A DNA stretch of 64,000 nt from Amycolatopsis nalaikhensis (lineage in GTDB: Bacteria; Actinomycetota; Actinomycetes; Mycobacteriales; Pseudonocardiaceae). The notes beneath the pieces are model-generated. The model made no database searches. It saw nothing but the letters and a program-made list of their open reading frames with translations, and was not told the DNA's origin. The stretch is taken from the NCBI RefSeq assembly GCF_030264295.1, contig NZ_CP127173.1, positions 8,687,501 to 8,751,500 on the forward strand. Direction: 5' to 3'. A program made the translations under genes and the position numbers. Shown in pieces: positions 33,555 through 41,954 of this stretch (the stretch's first letter is position 1; the number at the start of each line of letters is the position of its first letter).

Positions 33555-33706
33555 CGCTTACCGGCGGCGCGGTTTCGCATCGGCGTGGCCTGTCCGCGTT
33601 CGGGGTCGCGTTCAGCCCGGACCTGCTCGCGATGCTGTGCGCCTTGGCGGTCACCGCCTGTCGCCACGATCGTCGCGGCCTCCATCGCCGCCGGGTTACG
33701 CTCAGC

Positions 33707-34351
33707 TCAGCTCAGCCCGGCGTCGTGGACGAGGATCGCCACCTGGGTGCGGTTCGCGGCCTCCAGCTTGGCCATGATGTGTCCGATGTGGACCTTCACC
33801 GTCGACTCGCTGACCACCAGGGCCCGCGCGATCTCCGCGTTGCTCAGCCCGCGTCCGATGTGGACGGCCACGTCGTGCTCGCGCGGGGTCAGCGCCGACA
33901 GCCGGGCGCGCGCCCGCGACGTTCCGCCGCCCGCGGCGAACTCCGACAGCAGCCGCTTCGTGATCTTCGGCGACAGCATCGCCTCGCCGCGGGCCGCGAC
34001 CCGGACCGCCGTCAGCAGCTCGCGGGGCGGGGTGTCCTTCAGCAGAAACCCCGCCGCGCCGTGGCGCAGCGCCGCGTACACGTACTCGTCGACGTCGAAC
34101 GTCGTCAGCACCACCACCGCCGGGGCCGCCGGGTGCCCGGCCAGCCTGCGGACCACCTCGAGCCCGTCGACCTTCGGCATCTGCACGTCGGTGAGCACCA
34201 CGTCCGGCCGGTGGTGGTCGGTCAGCTCGACCGCCCGCGCGCCCGTGCCGTCCTCGGCGACCACCTCGACGTCGTCGGCCGACTCGAGGATCATCCGGAT
34301 GCCGCTGCGGACCAGTTCCTCGTCCTCCAGCAGCACGACCTTGACCGTCAC
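33707..34351 (-). CDS. NarL/LuxR-family response regulator
   Basis: A 214-aa two-component regulator. The receiver domain has VVLLEDEELVRSGIRMIL (acidic pocket), the phospho-Asp in VVLTDVQMPKVDGLEV and the conserved Lys in GFLLKDTPPREL. The LuxR-type output is LTPREHDVAVHIGRGLSNAEIARALVVSESTVKVHIGHIMAKLEAANRTQ. GTG 34351 overlaps the kinase stop by 4 bp. It most likely regulates the ABC exporter genes immediately upstream. The 152 bp to its right (33555-33706) hold no recognisable gene. Confidence 0.93.
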   Translation of the reverse strand: MTVKVVLLEDEELVRSGIRMILESADDVEVVAEDGTGARAVELTDHHRPDVVLTDVQMPKVDGLEVVRRLAGHPAAPAVVVLTTFDVDEYVYAALRHGAAGFLLKDTPPRELLTAVRVAARGEAMLSPKITKRLLSEFAAGGGTSRARARLSALTPREHDVAVHIGRGLSNAEIARALVVSESTVKVHIGHIMAKLEAANRTQVAILVHDAGLS

Positions 34352-35469
34352 TTCGCCTCCACCCCCACCGGGAACCGGGCCAGCACCCGGAACCGGCCGT
34401 CGCCGGTCGGGCCCGTGCTCAGGTCGCCGCCCGCCAGCTCGACGCGTTCGCGCATCCCCACCAGTCCGTAGCCGGAGCCGGGGACCGCGCTGCCGCGCGG
34501 GGTCAGCCGGTTGGTGACCTCCACCGCCAGCCGGTCGGGCTCGGCGGCGAGCCGGACGTCGACGGCGGCGTGCGGCGCGTGCTTGCCCGCGTTGGTCAGG
34601 GATTCCTGCACGACGCGGTAGACCGCCCGGCCGACCTGGTCCGGCACGGCGGGCAGCGGGTCCGGCAGCTTCAGCTCGACCCGCGCGCCGGTCGCCGCGA
34701 CCTCCTCGACGAGGTCCTCCAGCGACGCCAGGACGCCCGGGCTCGCGGTGTCCGGGGCGTCGTCGCGCAGCACCCGCAGGATGTCCCGCAGCTCGTCCAG
34801 CGCCGCGGCGCTGGTGGCGCGGATCGTCTCGGCGGCCCGCTCGGTCCGCTCGTCCGGCGCCCGCAGGGAAAGCGCGCCCGCCTGCAGCGCGACGGCGGTG
34901 ACCCGGTGGGCGACGACGTCGTGCATCTCGCGCGCGATCCGCCGCCGCTCGGCGAACACGGCCTGGTCGGCCAGCAGGGTCCGGGTGCGCTCGGCCTCGT
35001 CGGCCCGGTCGCGCAGCACTTCGAGCAGGACGGCCCGCTGGTGCATCCACAGCCCGGCCAGCGCGGGACCGAACACGAACATCACCAGCACGATCACGAC
35101 CGTGGTGACGTCCGCCGGCTCCCGCAGCACCTGCAGGACGTTCCCGGCGATGCCGGACACCACCACCGCGGCGGCGGTCCTCAGGCTCACCCCGTACCGG
35201 GCCGCGACGGAGTAGGCGGCGACCGTCACCGGCAACAGCGTCACCCCGGCGGGCAGGCACGCCACCGCGACCAGCAGCACGACGAACGGCCACCGGCGGC
35301 GCGCCAGCAGCGCGATCGCGGAGGCGAACACCGCGGGCACGTACAGCGCCGGGTGCGGATCGCGCGGGTCGCCGCCGGTCAGGGTCACCACGATCACGCC
35401 GGCCACCACGGCGACGTCGAGCGCCAGCAGGGCGACGCGGCCGTCCCACCAGCTCAGCCATCGCTTCAT
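34348..35469 (-). CDS. Sensor histidine kinase (HisKA_3 type)
   Basis: A 373-aa NarX/DesK-type kinase. Four to five N-terminal helices (residues ~10-150) have little extracytoplasmic sequence, suggesting intramembrane sensing. The phosphoacceptor His is in ERRRIAREMHDVVAHRVTAVALQAGAL. The ATP-binding domain has VVQESLTNAGKHAPHA (N box) and GSGYGLVGMRERVELAGG (G box). ATG 35469 is the likely start. It is paired with the response regulator by a GTGA overlap, and follows the ABC genes on the same strand with a 25-bp gap. This is the usual layout for envelope-stress or antibiotic-sensing exporters. Confidence 0.92.
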   Translation of the reverse strand: MKRWLSWWDGRVALLALDVAVVAGVIVVTLTGGDPRDPHPALYVPAVFASAIALLARRRWPFVVLLVAVACLPAGVTLLPVTVAAYSVAARYGVSLRTAAAVVVSGIAGNVLQVLREPADVTTVVIVLVMFVFGPALAGLWMHQRAVLLEVLRDRADEAERTRTLLADQAVFAERRRIAREMHDVVAHRVTAVALQAGALSLRAPDERTERAAETIRATSAAALDELRDILRVLRDDAPDTASPGVLASLEDLVEEVAATGARVELKLPDPLPAVPDQVGRAVYRVVQESLTNAGKHAPHAAVDVRLAAEPDRLAVEVTNRLTPRGSAVPGSGYGLVGMRERVELAGGDLSTGPTGDGRFRVLARFPVGVEAK

Positions 35470-35494
35470 CGTGCTCAGGTTAAGGCGCGCCCCG

Positions 35495-36178
35495 TCAGCC
35501 GTCACGACGAGCCAGGGTGAACGTCGTCGCCCCGAGCGCGACGAGGACCAGCGCGGCGTACCCCAGCGTTCCCGGCACCGCGGACAACGCCGTGCCGCTG
35601 ATCGGCAACGCGGTCACCGGGACGTCGGCCAGTGCGGCCAACGTCGTCTCCGCGACGAACACCCACACCGCGAAGATCCCGACAGCGAGCGCGGTGTGCC
35701 GCAGCAGCCCGCCGAGCGCCACCCCGGCGAGTCCGGAAAGGACGGTCAGCAGCAGCACCGCGGAGGCGACCCGGCCCGCCGCCCCCGCGTCGGCGGGCAG
35801 GGCCCCTCCCCCGGTCACCACGCCCGCCGCGGTGAACACCACCATCAGGACTCCGGCGAGCAGCCCGAGCCCCGCGGTGACCAGCGCCCGCGCGGCGACG
35901 ATCCGGACCGGCGAGCGCAGCACCAGCCGGGTGGTCGCGAGGGTGCCGTGCTCGTGGTCGAGCCCGAACGCGGCGACGCCGACCGCCGCGACCAGCAGCG
36001 CGCCGAGGCGGTCGACCAGCCCGAAGGCCGAGGCGAACGCGTCGAGGTCGCCGAGGTCGCGCTTGAGTCCCCAGTAGAGCCCGGAGGCGAACTGCAGCAA
36101 CCCGGCGCTCAGCAGCAGCACCCAGGTCGAGCGCAGCGTGCGGACCCGCACGAGTTCGTAGGCCAGCGCGTTCCTCAC
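35495..36178 (-). CDS. ABC-2-type exporter permease
   Basis: A 227-aa membrane protein with about six helices (RSTWVLLLSAGLLQFASGLYWGL, RLGALLVAAVGVAAFGL, and so on). The cytoplasmic GLDHEHGTLATTRLVLRSPVR loop is typical of ABC-2/NatB-type permeases. GTG 36178 overlaps the ATPase stop by 4 bp. It forms an exporter with that ATPase; the substrate is unknown. Confidence 0.87.
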   Translation of the reverse strand: MRNALAYELVRVRTLRSTWVLLLSAGLLQFASGLYWGLKRDLGDLDAFASAFGLVDRLGALLVAAVGVAAFGLDHEHGTLATTRLVLRSPVRIVAARALVTAGLGLLAGVLMVVFTAAGVVTGGGALPADAGAAGRVASAVLLLTVLSGLAGVALGGLLRHTALAVGIFAVWVFVAETTLAALADVPVTALPISGTALSAVPGTLGYAALVLVALGATTFTLARRDG

Positions 36179-37080
36179 GGCAATTCCCCCCGGTGCGCGA
36201 CGGCGGCCGCGGTGGCGGCGAGGAACGCGTCCTCGAGACCGCTGCGGCGCACGAACAGTTCCCGCACGCCCACCCCGGCTCGCGCGGCGACGGCCGCGAC
36301 CCGCCCGGTGTCGGCGGTCTCGACGACCAGCTCGGCCGCGTTCTCCTGGCGCACGCGCAGGCCGTCGCGGGCCAGCGCGACCAGCAGCACGCTCGGGTTC
36401 TCGACGCGCACCACGACGTCGGCGCGGGCGTGGCGCCGGACGAACTCGTCCAGGGGCCCGGCCGAGACGAGCCGCCCGGCGCCGATGACGATCAGGTCGT
36501 CGGCGAGCAGCGACATCTCCGCGAGCAGGTGCGAGGACGCGAGGATCGTGCGGCCCTCCCCGGCCAGCCGGCGCAGGAGGTCCCGGATCCAGCGCACGCC
36601 TTCGGGGTCGAGCCCGGTGGCCGGTTCGTCGAGGATCAGGTACTCGGGGTCGCCGAGCAGCGCGGTGGCCAGGCCCAGCCGTTGTTTCATGCCGAGGCTG
36701 AACCGCCCGGCGGGCCGCGTCGCGACCGACTCCAAGCCGACGGTGGTGAGCACCTCGCGCACGCGTGTCGCGGGCAGGCCGCCACCGGCGGCGACCATCC
36801 GCAGGTGCGCCGCGGCGGTCCGCGCCGGGTGCACGGCCGCGGCGTCGGTGAGCACCCCAACCGTCCGCAGTGGACCGGGCACCTCGGCGTAGGTGCGGCC
36901 GCCGAAGGTGGTGCGGCCGCGGCCGCGGGTCAGGCCGAGCATCAGCCGGATGGTCGTCGACTTCCCGGCCCCGTTCGGGCCGAGGAACCCGGTCACGACG
37001 CCGGGTCGCACGGTGAAGCTCAGGTCTTCGACGCCGGCGCCGCCGCGGTAGGTCTTGGCGAGTCCTTCGGCGACGATCAT
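36175..37080 (-). CDS. ABC exporter ATP-binding protein
   Basis: A 301-aa ATPase of the CcmA/DrrA type. Walker A is GFLGPNGAGKSTTIRLML, the signature is FSLGMKQRLGLATALLG, and Walker B is EYLILDEPATGLDPEG. A C-terminal ~80-residue domain follows, as in drug and bacitracin-type exporters (RVENPSVLLVALARDGLRVRQ). ATG 37080 overlaps the PLDc_N-like gene's stop. A role in self-protection or lipid export is plausible, controlled by the adjacent two-component system. Confidence 0.91.
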   Translation of the reverse strand: MIVAEGLAKTYRGGAGVEDLSFTVRPGVVTGFLGPNGAGKSTTIRLMLGLTRGRGRTTFGGRTYAEVPGPLRTVGVLTDAAAVHPARTAAAHLRMVAAGGGLPATRVREVLTTVGLESVATRPAGRFSLGMKQRLGLATALLGDPEYLILDEPATGLDPEGVRWIRDLLRRLAGEGRTILASSHLLAEMSLLADDLIVIGAGRLVSAGPLDEFVRRHARADVVVRVENPSVLLVALARDGLRVRQENAAELVVETADTGRVAAVAARAGVGVRELFVRRSGLEDAFLAATAAAVAHRGELP

Positions 37081-37325
37081 CGCCGGGCCGGCAGGTACGC
37101 GTCGCGGCGGCCGACGGCGAACCACAGGAGGCTGCCCAGGAACGGCGCGCAGAAGGCGAAGATCACCCAGACGAGCTTCATGCCGCCGGTCAGCCGCGAG
37201 CCGAGGATGCTGATGAGCGCGGCCAGGAACAGCACGGCGAAGGCCAGCACGACGGCGGCGGTCAGGCCGAGCACGAGCCACGACCAGGTCTGCTCGTGGC
37301 CTTGGACCAGTGCGGCGGGATGCAT
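37077..37325 (-). CDS. PLDc_N-domain small membrane protein
   Basis: An 82-aa two-helix protein of the phospholipase-D-nuclease N-terminal (PLDc_N) type: helix 1 LVLGLTAAVVLAFAVLFLAALISIL, then KLVWVIFAFCAPFLGSLLWFAVGRR. It is the first gene of the five-gene PLDc_N-ATPase-permease-kinase-regulator run, overlapping the ATPase start by 4 bp. Such proteins often accompany stress exporters as small accessory subunits. The ATG at 37325 follows GAGGAG. Confidence 0.82.
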   Translation of the reverse strand: MHPAALVQGHEQTWSWLVLGLTAAVVLAFAVLFLAALISILGSRLTGGMKLVWVIFAFCAPFLGSLLWFAVGRRDAYLPARR

Positions 37326-37428
37326 GGGGTTCTCCTCGTGGACGTCGGTTCGTTGCGTCCAAGATCGCCCACCGCGCGGGCGCGCACATCGGAACTTCGG
37401 AGACTTTCGGCTAGGCGGAAAGTACTAG

Positions 37429-38369
37429 GGCGTGTCTGACAAACATTCTGGATGGTGGCTGGGATGCTGTTGGTCGTGTCGCGGTTTCAGTTGCTCTCGG
37501 ATGCTCAGTGGGCGTTGATCGAGGATCTACTGCCGGCCCGCACCGGTAAGCGTGGGCGGCCGTTCTCGGATGCACGGGCGATGGTCGAGGGGATCATCTA
37601 TCGGTATCGGTGCGGACTGGCGTGGCGGGATGTGCCGGCGGTGTTCGGTCCGTGGCAGACAATCTGGACCTGGCATCGCCGGATGGCCGGTGACGGCACC
37701 TGGGACACCGTCCTGCAGCGCCTGCTCACCGAAGCCGACGCCGCGGGCATGGTGGACTGGTCGGTGTCGGTGGATTCCACGATCGCCCGAGCGCATCAGC
37801 ACGCCACCAACATCACCCGCCCCACAGGGGGCTGGGTCGAACTACACGGATCTGCTCGCCGAGCCGCCTGATCATGCGATCGGCCGATCCCGCGGCGGGT
37901 GGAGCACCAAGGTGCACCACCTCGTCGACGGGAACGGCCGGCCGCTGGTGATGTTGGTCGGGCCGGGCCAGGCCGGGGACGCGCCGATGTTCCCGCATCT
38001 GATGCGGCACCTGCGGATCCCTCGAACTGGACACGGTCGGGCTCGTACCCGGCCCGACAGGGTCCGCGGTGACAAGGCTTACTCCTCGCGAGCGATCCGC
38101 AGTCATCTGCGCGGCCGCGGCATCACCGCCGTGATCCCGGAGCCTGCTGATCAGGCCGGGCACCGCAAACGCCGCGGTTCCCGCGGCGGGCGGCCGCCCG
38201 CCTTCGACCCGGTGGACTACCGCGGCCGCAACGTTGCCGAACGCCGGTTCAACCTGCTCAAACAATGGCGAGGCCTGGCCACCCGCTATGACAAGCTCGC
38301 CATCGTCTACCGCTCAGCAGTCGTCCTCCACGCCGTGATCACCTGGACCAAAACATTGTCAGACACGCC
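37429..38369 (+). mobile_element. IS5-family insertion sequence (941 bp)
   Basis: Terminal inverted repeats GGCGTGTCTGACAA (left, 37429) and its complement (right, ending 38369) enclose one two-frame transposase gene. CTAG duplicates flank it (37425-37428 and 38370-38373). The right CTAG is shared with the next element. A 2-bp TA duplication with slightly longer ends is an equally good reading. Confidence 0.85.
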
Positions 38370-38373
38370 CTAG
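37452..38373 (+). CDS. IS5-family transposase in two overlapping frames
   Basis: Frame A (37452-37871) carries the N-terminal domain (SDAQWALIEDLLP, GIIYRYRCGLAWRDVP) and the first catalytic Asp in VDSTIARAHQHATN. Frame B, open from 37552 to TAG 38373, carries AEPPDHAIGRSRGGWSTKVHHLVDG, the second Asp (RGDKAYSSRA) and the Glu (NVAERRFNLLKQWRGLATRYDK), completing DDE. The join falls at GGGGG (37827-37831): frame B lies one base forward. IS5 relatives of this group may use programmed frameshifting; a deletion of one G would also give one ORF. The stop TAG is supplied by the CTAG target duplicate. Confidence 0.85.
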
Positions 38374-39754
38374 TACTGCAACGACACTTCGTGATGGATT
38401 GATCCGCGTGTCGGTTAGGCTCTGGTTCGTTGGTCGTGTAGTTGATCTTGTGTGCTGGAGATGGTGACGGACTGGTCGGCGCGTTTCGCTGCGTTCGCGG
38501 GGCGGTTCGCGACGCGGTTTTCCCGGGTGGAGCCCCGGCGGCAAATGGTGTCCTACCTGCGGGGCCTGCTGGCGGAAGCCGAGCGCAAGAACGGCTGGAC
38601 CCTGGCCGAGATGGCGGGCGAGGCGGGTCCGCAGGGCATGCAGCGGCTGCTGAACTTCTACGCCTGGGACGCCGAGGGCATGCGTGATGACGTGCGTGAT
38701 GCGGTGGTCGACGTGCTCGGGGACGCCGAACGCGGCGTGTTGATCGCCGATGAGACCGGATTCGTGAAGAAGGGCACGAAATCCGCCGGCGTGGCGCGCC
38801 AGTATTCGGGCACGGCCGGGCGAGTCGAGAATTCGCAGATCGGCGTGTTCTTGGCGTACGCCTCGGATCGGGGACGAGCTTTGATCGATCGCGAGTTGTA
38901 CCTGCCGAAAGAGTGGATCGCGGATCGGGGCCGGTGCGCTGCGGCCGGCATTCCCGACGACGTCGGATTCGCGACCAAGCCCGAGTTGGCACAACTGATG
39001 GTGGAACGCGCGCTCGCCGCGAGAATCCCGTTTGCGTGGTTCACCGCTGATGAAGCCTACGGGCAGGTCGGGCGGCTGCGGCTCTGGCTGGAAGAACACG
39101 ATATCGCACATGTACTCGCCGTACCCAAGTCCCAAATGGTGATTTCCATGGATCTGCGGCAACGACGCGCCCGCGCCGTCATCGCGGAGGTCGAACCGGC
39201 CGCCTGGCAACGTCTGTCCTGCGGCGATGGAGCGCACGGGCAACGGATCTACGATTGGGCGGTGGTCGACATCCGGCCTCTACGCCGACAAGAAGTCGGC
39301 CACTGGCTGCTGGCCCGCCGCTCTGTCAGCGATCCCACCGATATCGCCTATTACATTTGCTTCGGCCCCGCCGGCACCGACATCCGCGAACTGGTGCGCG
39401 TCGCCGGAAGCCGCTGGGCAATCGAAGAAAGTTTCCAAACCGCGAAAAACGAAACAGGACTCGACCACTACCAGGTCCGCCGATACGAAGCATGGTATCG
39501 GCATATCACCCTCTCCATGGCGGCAGCGGCGTTTCTCGTCCTCACTCGAGACGCCGCGAAAAAAGGGGATCCACACCCGGCCTGATACCGCTCACCTCCA
39601 ACGAAATTCGCAGACTGCTCAACCGCGTCACCGCACCGATCCGCCGCACAAGCCAGCATGCGATGCACTGGTCACGATGGCGACGAGCCAGCCAAGCCCG
39701 GGCGCGTGCCAGCCACTACCGACGACGCGGCCATCACGAAGTGTCGTTGCAGTA
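38374..39754 (+). mobile_element. IS701-family insertion sequence (1381 bp)
   Basis: Perfect 24-bp terminal inverted repeats begin TACTGCAACGACACTTCG at 38374 and mirror at 39731-39754. CTAG lies immediately on both sides (38370-38373, 39755-39758), matching the YTAR 4-bp target duplication of IS701. It abuts the IS5-family element with one shared CTAG. Confidence 0.9.
38452..39585 (+). CDS. IS701-family transposase (C-terminal frame break)
   Basis: A 377-aa transposase: N-terminal WSARFAAFAGRFATRFSRVEPRRQMVSYLRGLL, first Asp in GVLIADETGFVKKGTKSAG, second in FAWFTADEAYGQVGRLR, and Glu in SRWAIEESFQTAKNETGLDHYQVRRYEAWYRHITL. It ends early in GDPHPA. The usual C-terminal ~60 residues (LIPLTSNEIRRLLNRV, HWSRWRRASQARARASHYRRR) continue in the -1 frame to TAG 39758, inside the right CTAG. 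The break is at AAAAAAGGGG (39559-39568). This may be a programmed -1 shift, a mutation or a homopolymer error. GTG 38452 or ATG 38461 is the start. Confidence 0.88.
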   Translation: MLEMVTDWSARFAAFAGRFATRFSRVEPRRQMVSYLRGLLAEAERKNGWTLAEMAGEAGPQGMQRLLNFYAWDAEGMRDDVRDAVVDVLGDAERGVLIADETGFVKKGTKSAGVARQYSGTAGRVENSQIGVFLAYASDRGRALIDRELYLPKEWIADRGRCAAAGIPDDVGFATKPELAQLMVERALAARIPFAWFTADEAYGQVGRLRLWLEEHDIAHVLAVPKSQMVISMDLRQRRARAVIAEVEPAAWQRLSCGDGAHGQRIYDWAVVDIRPLRRQEVGHWLLARRSVSDPTDIAYYICFGPAGTDIRELVRVAGSRWAIEESFQTAKNETGLDHYQVRRYEAWYRHITLSMAAAAFLVLTRDAAKKGDPHPA

Positions 39755-39762
39755 CTAGGGGC

Positions 39763-40236
39763 TCAGAACGCGCAGCCGAGCCGGCACGGCGGCACCGCGC
39801 GCTCGGTGCCCCTCGGCTCGGCCGCCCGCAGTGCCCAGAGGATCGTCGAGAGGCTGGGCAGCCAGCGTCGCGCGGGCCGGGGCGGGACGAGCCAGACCGC
39901 CGGGCCGTAGGGCAGGCCGCTCGGCGGCAGCGTGATCCGGTGCGGCGCGTGCAGCAGCCGCCCGCCGTACCGAGCGAACTCCGCCGGGTCGGCGACGACG
40001 TCGGCTTCGGCGATGAAGACCCGGTGCGGCGGCGGCCCGGGGATGCCGACGACCGGGCCGTCCGATTCGGTGGCGCGCAACCGGTCCAGCACGCGGGTGG
40101 CCAGCGCACCGGCCACTTCGACGCCGCAGAAGCCGCTGACGGTCGCCAGGCCGACCCGGCCGGGGACGGTGATGACCGGCCAGCCGAGCTCGACCGGGTG
40201 CAGGAACGTTTCGGGGGCGACGACGGGCAGGGTCAT
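39763..40236 (-). CDS. Conserved hypothetical protein (weak primase-polymerase resemblance)
   Basis: A 157-aa protein starting at ATG 40236 with GGAG seven bases upstream. The core reads HPVELGWPVITVPGRVGLATVSGFCGVEVAGALATRVLDRL, later GPAVWLVPPRPARRWLPSLSTILWALRAAE. The order GWPV..., a middle HAPHRITLPPSG and PAVWLVPP recalls small actinobacterial proteins labelled bifunctional DNA primase/polymerase N-terminal. The catalytic acidic residues are not evident, so I give no function. Its 3' end is 4 bp from the right CTAG of the IS pair. Confidence 0.6.
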   Translation of the reverse strand: MTLPVVAPETFLHPVELGWPVITVPGRVGLATVSGFCGVEVAGALATRVLDRLRATESDGPVVGIPGPPPHRVFIAEADVVADPAEFARYGGRLLHAPHRITLPPSGLPYGPAVWLVPPRPARRWLPSLSTILWALRAAEPRGTERAVPPCRLGCAF

Positions 40237-40349
40237 GGCGATCTCCGAGTCCTCCGGGGATGCGGGGCTGACCGGAAACGGTAGCCCCATTGGAACGACT
40301 GGTCCATTCGCCGTTTCGCACGTCACAGGAGGTCCGAACTGGCCAATCA

Positions 40350-40367
40350 GCGGTAATCGGTTACCGC
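40350..40367. promoter_or_regulatory. Inverted repeat upstream of the MHS transporter promoter
   Basis: GCGGTAA-TCGG-TTACCGC is a perfect 7-bp-arm repeat located 21 bp before the -35 box of the transporter promoter. It differs from the ACCG-N2-CGGT operator and may bind a second regulator. The rest of the gap 40237-40564 shows only a weak half-conserved site, TGGAACGACTGGTCCA at 40291, and the promoter described next. Confidence 0.4.
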
Positions 40368-40387
40368 AGCCCGCGTCTGGATCGTGC

Positions 40388-40416
40388 TTGTACCGATCGG
40401 TCGGTCCGGCTATAGT
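40388..40416 (+). promoter_or_regulatory. Promoter with embedded ACCG-N2-CGGT operator (site 1)
   Basis: TTGTAC (40388-40393), 17-bp spacer, TATAGT (40411-40416). The palindrome ACCGATCGGT (40392-40401) overlaps the -35 and fills the spacer. It drives the MHS-family transporter. The same -35/operator fusion is repeated at the thiolase and quinone oxidoreductase promoters. Confidence 0.75.
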
Positions 40417-40564
40417 CCCTCGCAACGTCCCAGGTCACGGTCGGCGAACCGACGGCGTGGCACGTCCGCCGCCGGGCCCGGTTCCCGTCCGGGCCCGGCG
40501 GTCTCCACCCCGGATCCCCGCGCCCCGCCCGGGACACTCTCCCCCGATGCCGTTGGAGGTAGTT

Positions 40565-41842
40565 GTGGTTGTCGAGCAACAACAAGGCGTGCGGGTCAAA
40601 CCCGCCCGCGTGGCGTTCGCGAGCTTCGTCGGCACGGCGATCGAGTGGTACGACTTCTTCCTCTTCGGGTCGGCCGCGACCCTGGTGTTCAACTCCCGGT
40701 TCTTCCCGACGCTGAGCCCGCTGGCCGGCACGCTGGCGGCGTTCGCGACGTTCGGCGTCGCGTTCGTCGCGCGGCCGCTGGGCGGCATCGTGTTCGGGCA
40801 CTTCGGCGACCGGCTGGGCCGCAAGCGGATGCTGATGCTGTCGCTGCTCCTGATGGGCGGCGGCACGGTGGCGATCGGCTTGCTGCCGACGTACTCCGCC
40901 ATCGGCGTCGCGGCGCCGATCCTGCTGGTGCTGGTGCGGCTGCTGCAGGGGTTCGCGGTCGGCGGCGAGTGGGGCGGCGCGGTGCTGATGGCCGTCGAGC
41001 ACGCGCCACCGCACCGCCGCGCGTTCTACGGCAGCTGGCCGCAGGCCGGGGTCCCGGCCGGGCTCGTGCTGTCGGCGTCGGCGTTCCTCGCGGTCCAGCA
41101 GCTGCCCAAGGACCAGCTGCTGAGCTGGGGCTGGCGGCTGCCGTTCCTGGCGAGCGCGGTGCTGATCCTCGTCGGCCTGTACGTCCGCAGCCGGCTCGAG
41201 GAGTCCCCGGAGTTCGAGCAGGTCTCGCGCGCGGAGGGCGTTCCTTCGTTCCCGCTGAAGGAGACGCTGCGGCGGTCGCTGCGCGCGGTCCTGGTCGGGA
41301 TCTTCGCGCAGGCGGGCACGAACATCCCGTTCTACGTGGCGAGTGTCTTCGTGTTGTCGTACGGCCCCGGCACGGTCGGCATCTCGCGCGGCACGGTGCT
41401 GACGTGCCTGATCATCGCGTCCGTGGTGGACATCGCGGCGGTGCCGCTGGTGGCGATGCTCGCCGACCGCATCGGCAGGCGGAAGGTGCTCCTCGGCGGC
41501 GCGGTCTATTCGGCGGTCGCGGCGTTCCCGTTCTTCTGGCTGATCGACACGGGCTCGTCCGGCGGGGTGCTGGTGGCGATGATCCTGCTGGCGACGTTCG
41601 GCCACGCGACGACGTACGGCGCGATCGCGGGGTTCCTGGCTGACCTGTTCGACGCCGACCACCGGTACACGGGCGTGTCGGTGGCCTACCAGGTGGGCGG
41701 CCTGATCACGAGCGGCCCGGCCCCGTTCCTGGCCGCGGCGCTGTTCGCGGGGTTCGGCGGATCGTGGGTGATCTCGCTGTACATCGTGCTGGCGTGCGCG
41801 GTGACGTTCACCGCGCTGCTGCTGGCTCCCCGCAGCCGGTAG
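40565..41842 (+). CDS. MHS-family MFS transporter, probable carboxylate importer
   Basis: A 425-aa metabolite:H+ symporter of the ShiA/ProP/KgtP type. Signatures are FVGTAIEWYDFFLFGSAATLVF at the first helix, RPLGGIVFGHFGDRLGRKRMLML in the 2-3 loop and GFAVGGEWGGAVLMAVEHAP. GTG 40565 is preferred because GGAGGT lies five bases upstream; an ATG at 40547 has no ribosome site. Family members take up organic acids, aromatic acids or betaines. With its operator identical to those of the acyl-CoA genes downstream, it probably imports the free-acid form of the regulon's substrate. Confidence 0.88.
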   Translation: MVVEQQQGVRVKPARVAFASFVGTAIEWYDFFLFGSAATLVFNSRFFPTLSPLAGTLAAFATFGVAFVARPLGGIVFGHFGDRLGRKRMLMLSLLLMGGGTVAIGLLPTYSAIGVAAPILLVLVRLLQGFAVGGEWGGAVLMAVEHAPPHRRAFYGSWPQAGVPAGLVLSASAFLAVQQLPKDQLLSWGWRLPFLASAVLILVGLYVRSRLEESPEFEQVSRAEGVPSFPLKETLRRSLRAVLVGIFAQAGTNIPFYVASVFVLSYGPGTVGISRGTVLTCLIIASVVDIAAVPLVAMLADRIGRRKVLLGGAVYSAVAAFPFFWLIDTGSSGGVLVAMILLATFGHATTYGAIAGFLADLFDADHRYTGVSVAYQVGGLITSGPAPFLAAALFAGFGGSWVISLYIVLACAVTFTALLLAPRSR

Positions 41843-41859
41843 AGCCGAGACCCGAGCAC

Positions 41860-41914
41860 CGCGGCCGGGTTCACGATCGGCTTCCCATCCCCGCCGATCG
41901 TGAGCCCGGCCGCG
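41860..41914. terminator. Strong bidirectional terminator
   Basis: CGCGGCCGGG-TT-CACGATCGGC pairs with GCCGATCGTG-AG-CCCGGCCGCG around an 11-nt loop: a 22-bp stem with one T-G wobble. It separates the MHS transporter from the convergent SnoaL-like gene. Confidence 0.8.
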
Positions 41915-41954
41915 GCGTCTGTCCGAAAGCAACAGCGGCCACGGCCTGCACGGC

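Noticed and set aside
33555..33706. A short coding remnant between PadR and the response regulator
   Set aside because: Some hydrophobic codons appear, but there is no start, ribosome site or recognisable family in 152 bp.
40350..40367. GCGGTAA-TCGG-TTACCGC as an eleventh copy of the cluster operator
   Set aside because: Half-site order and spacing differ (GGTAA/TTACC with a 4-bp centre); kept as a separate candidate site.
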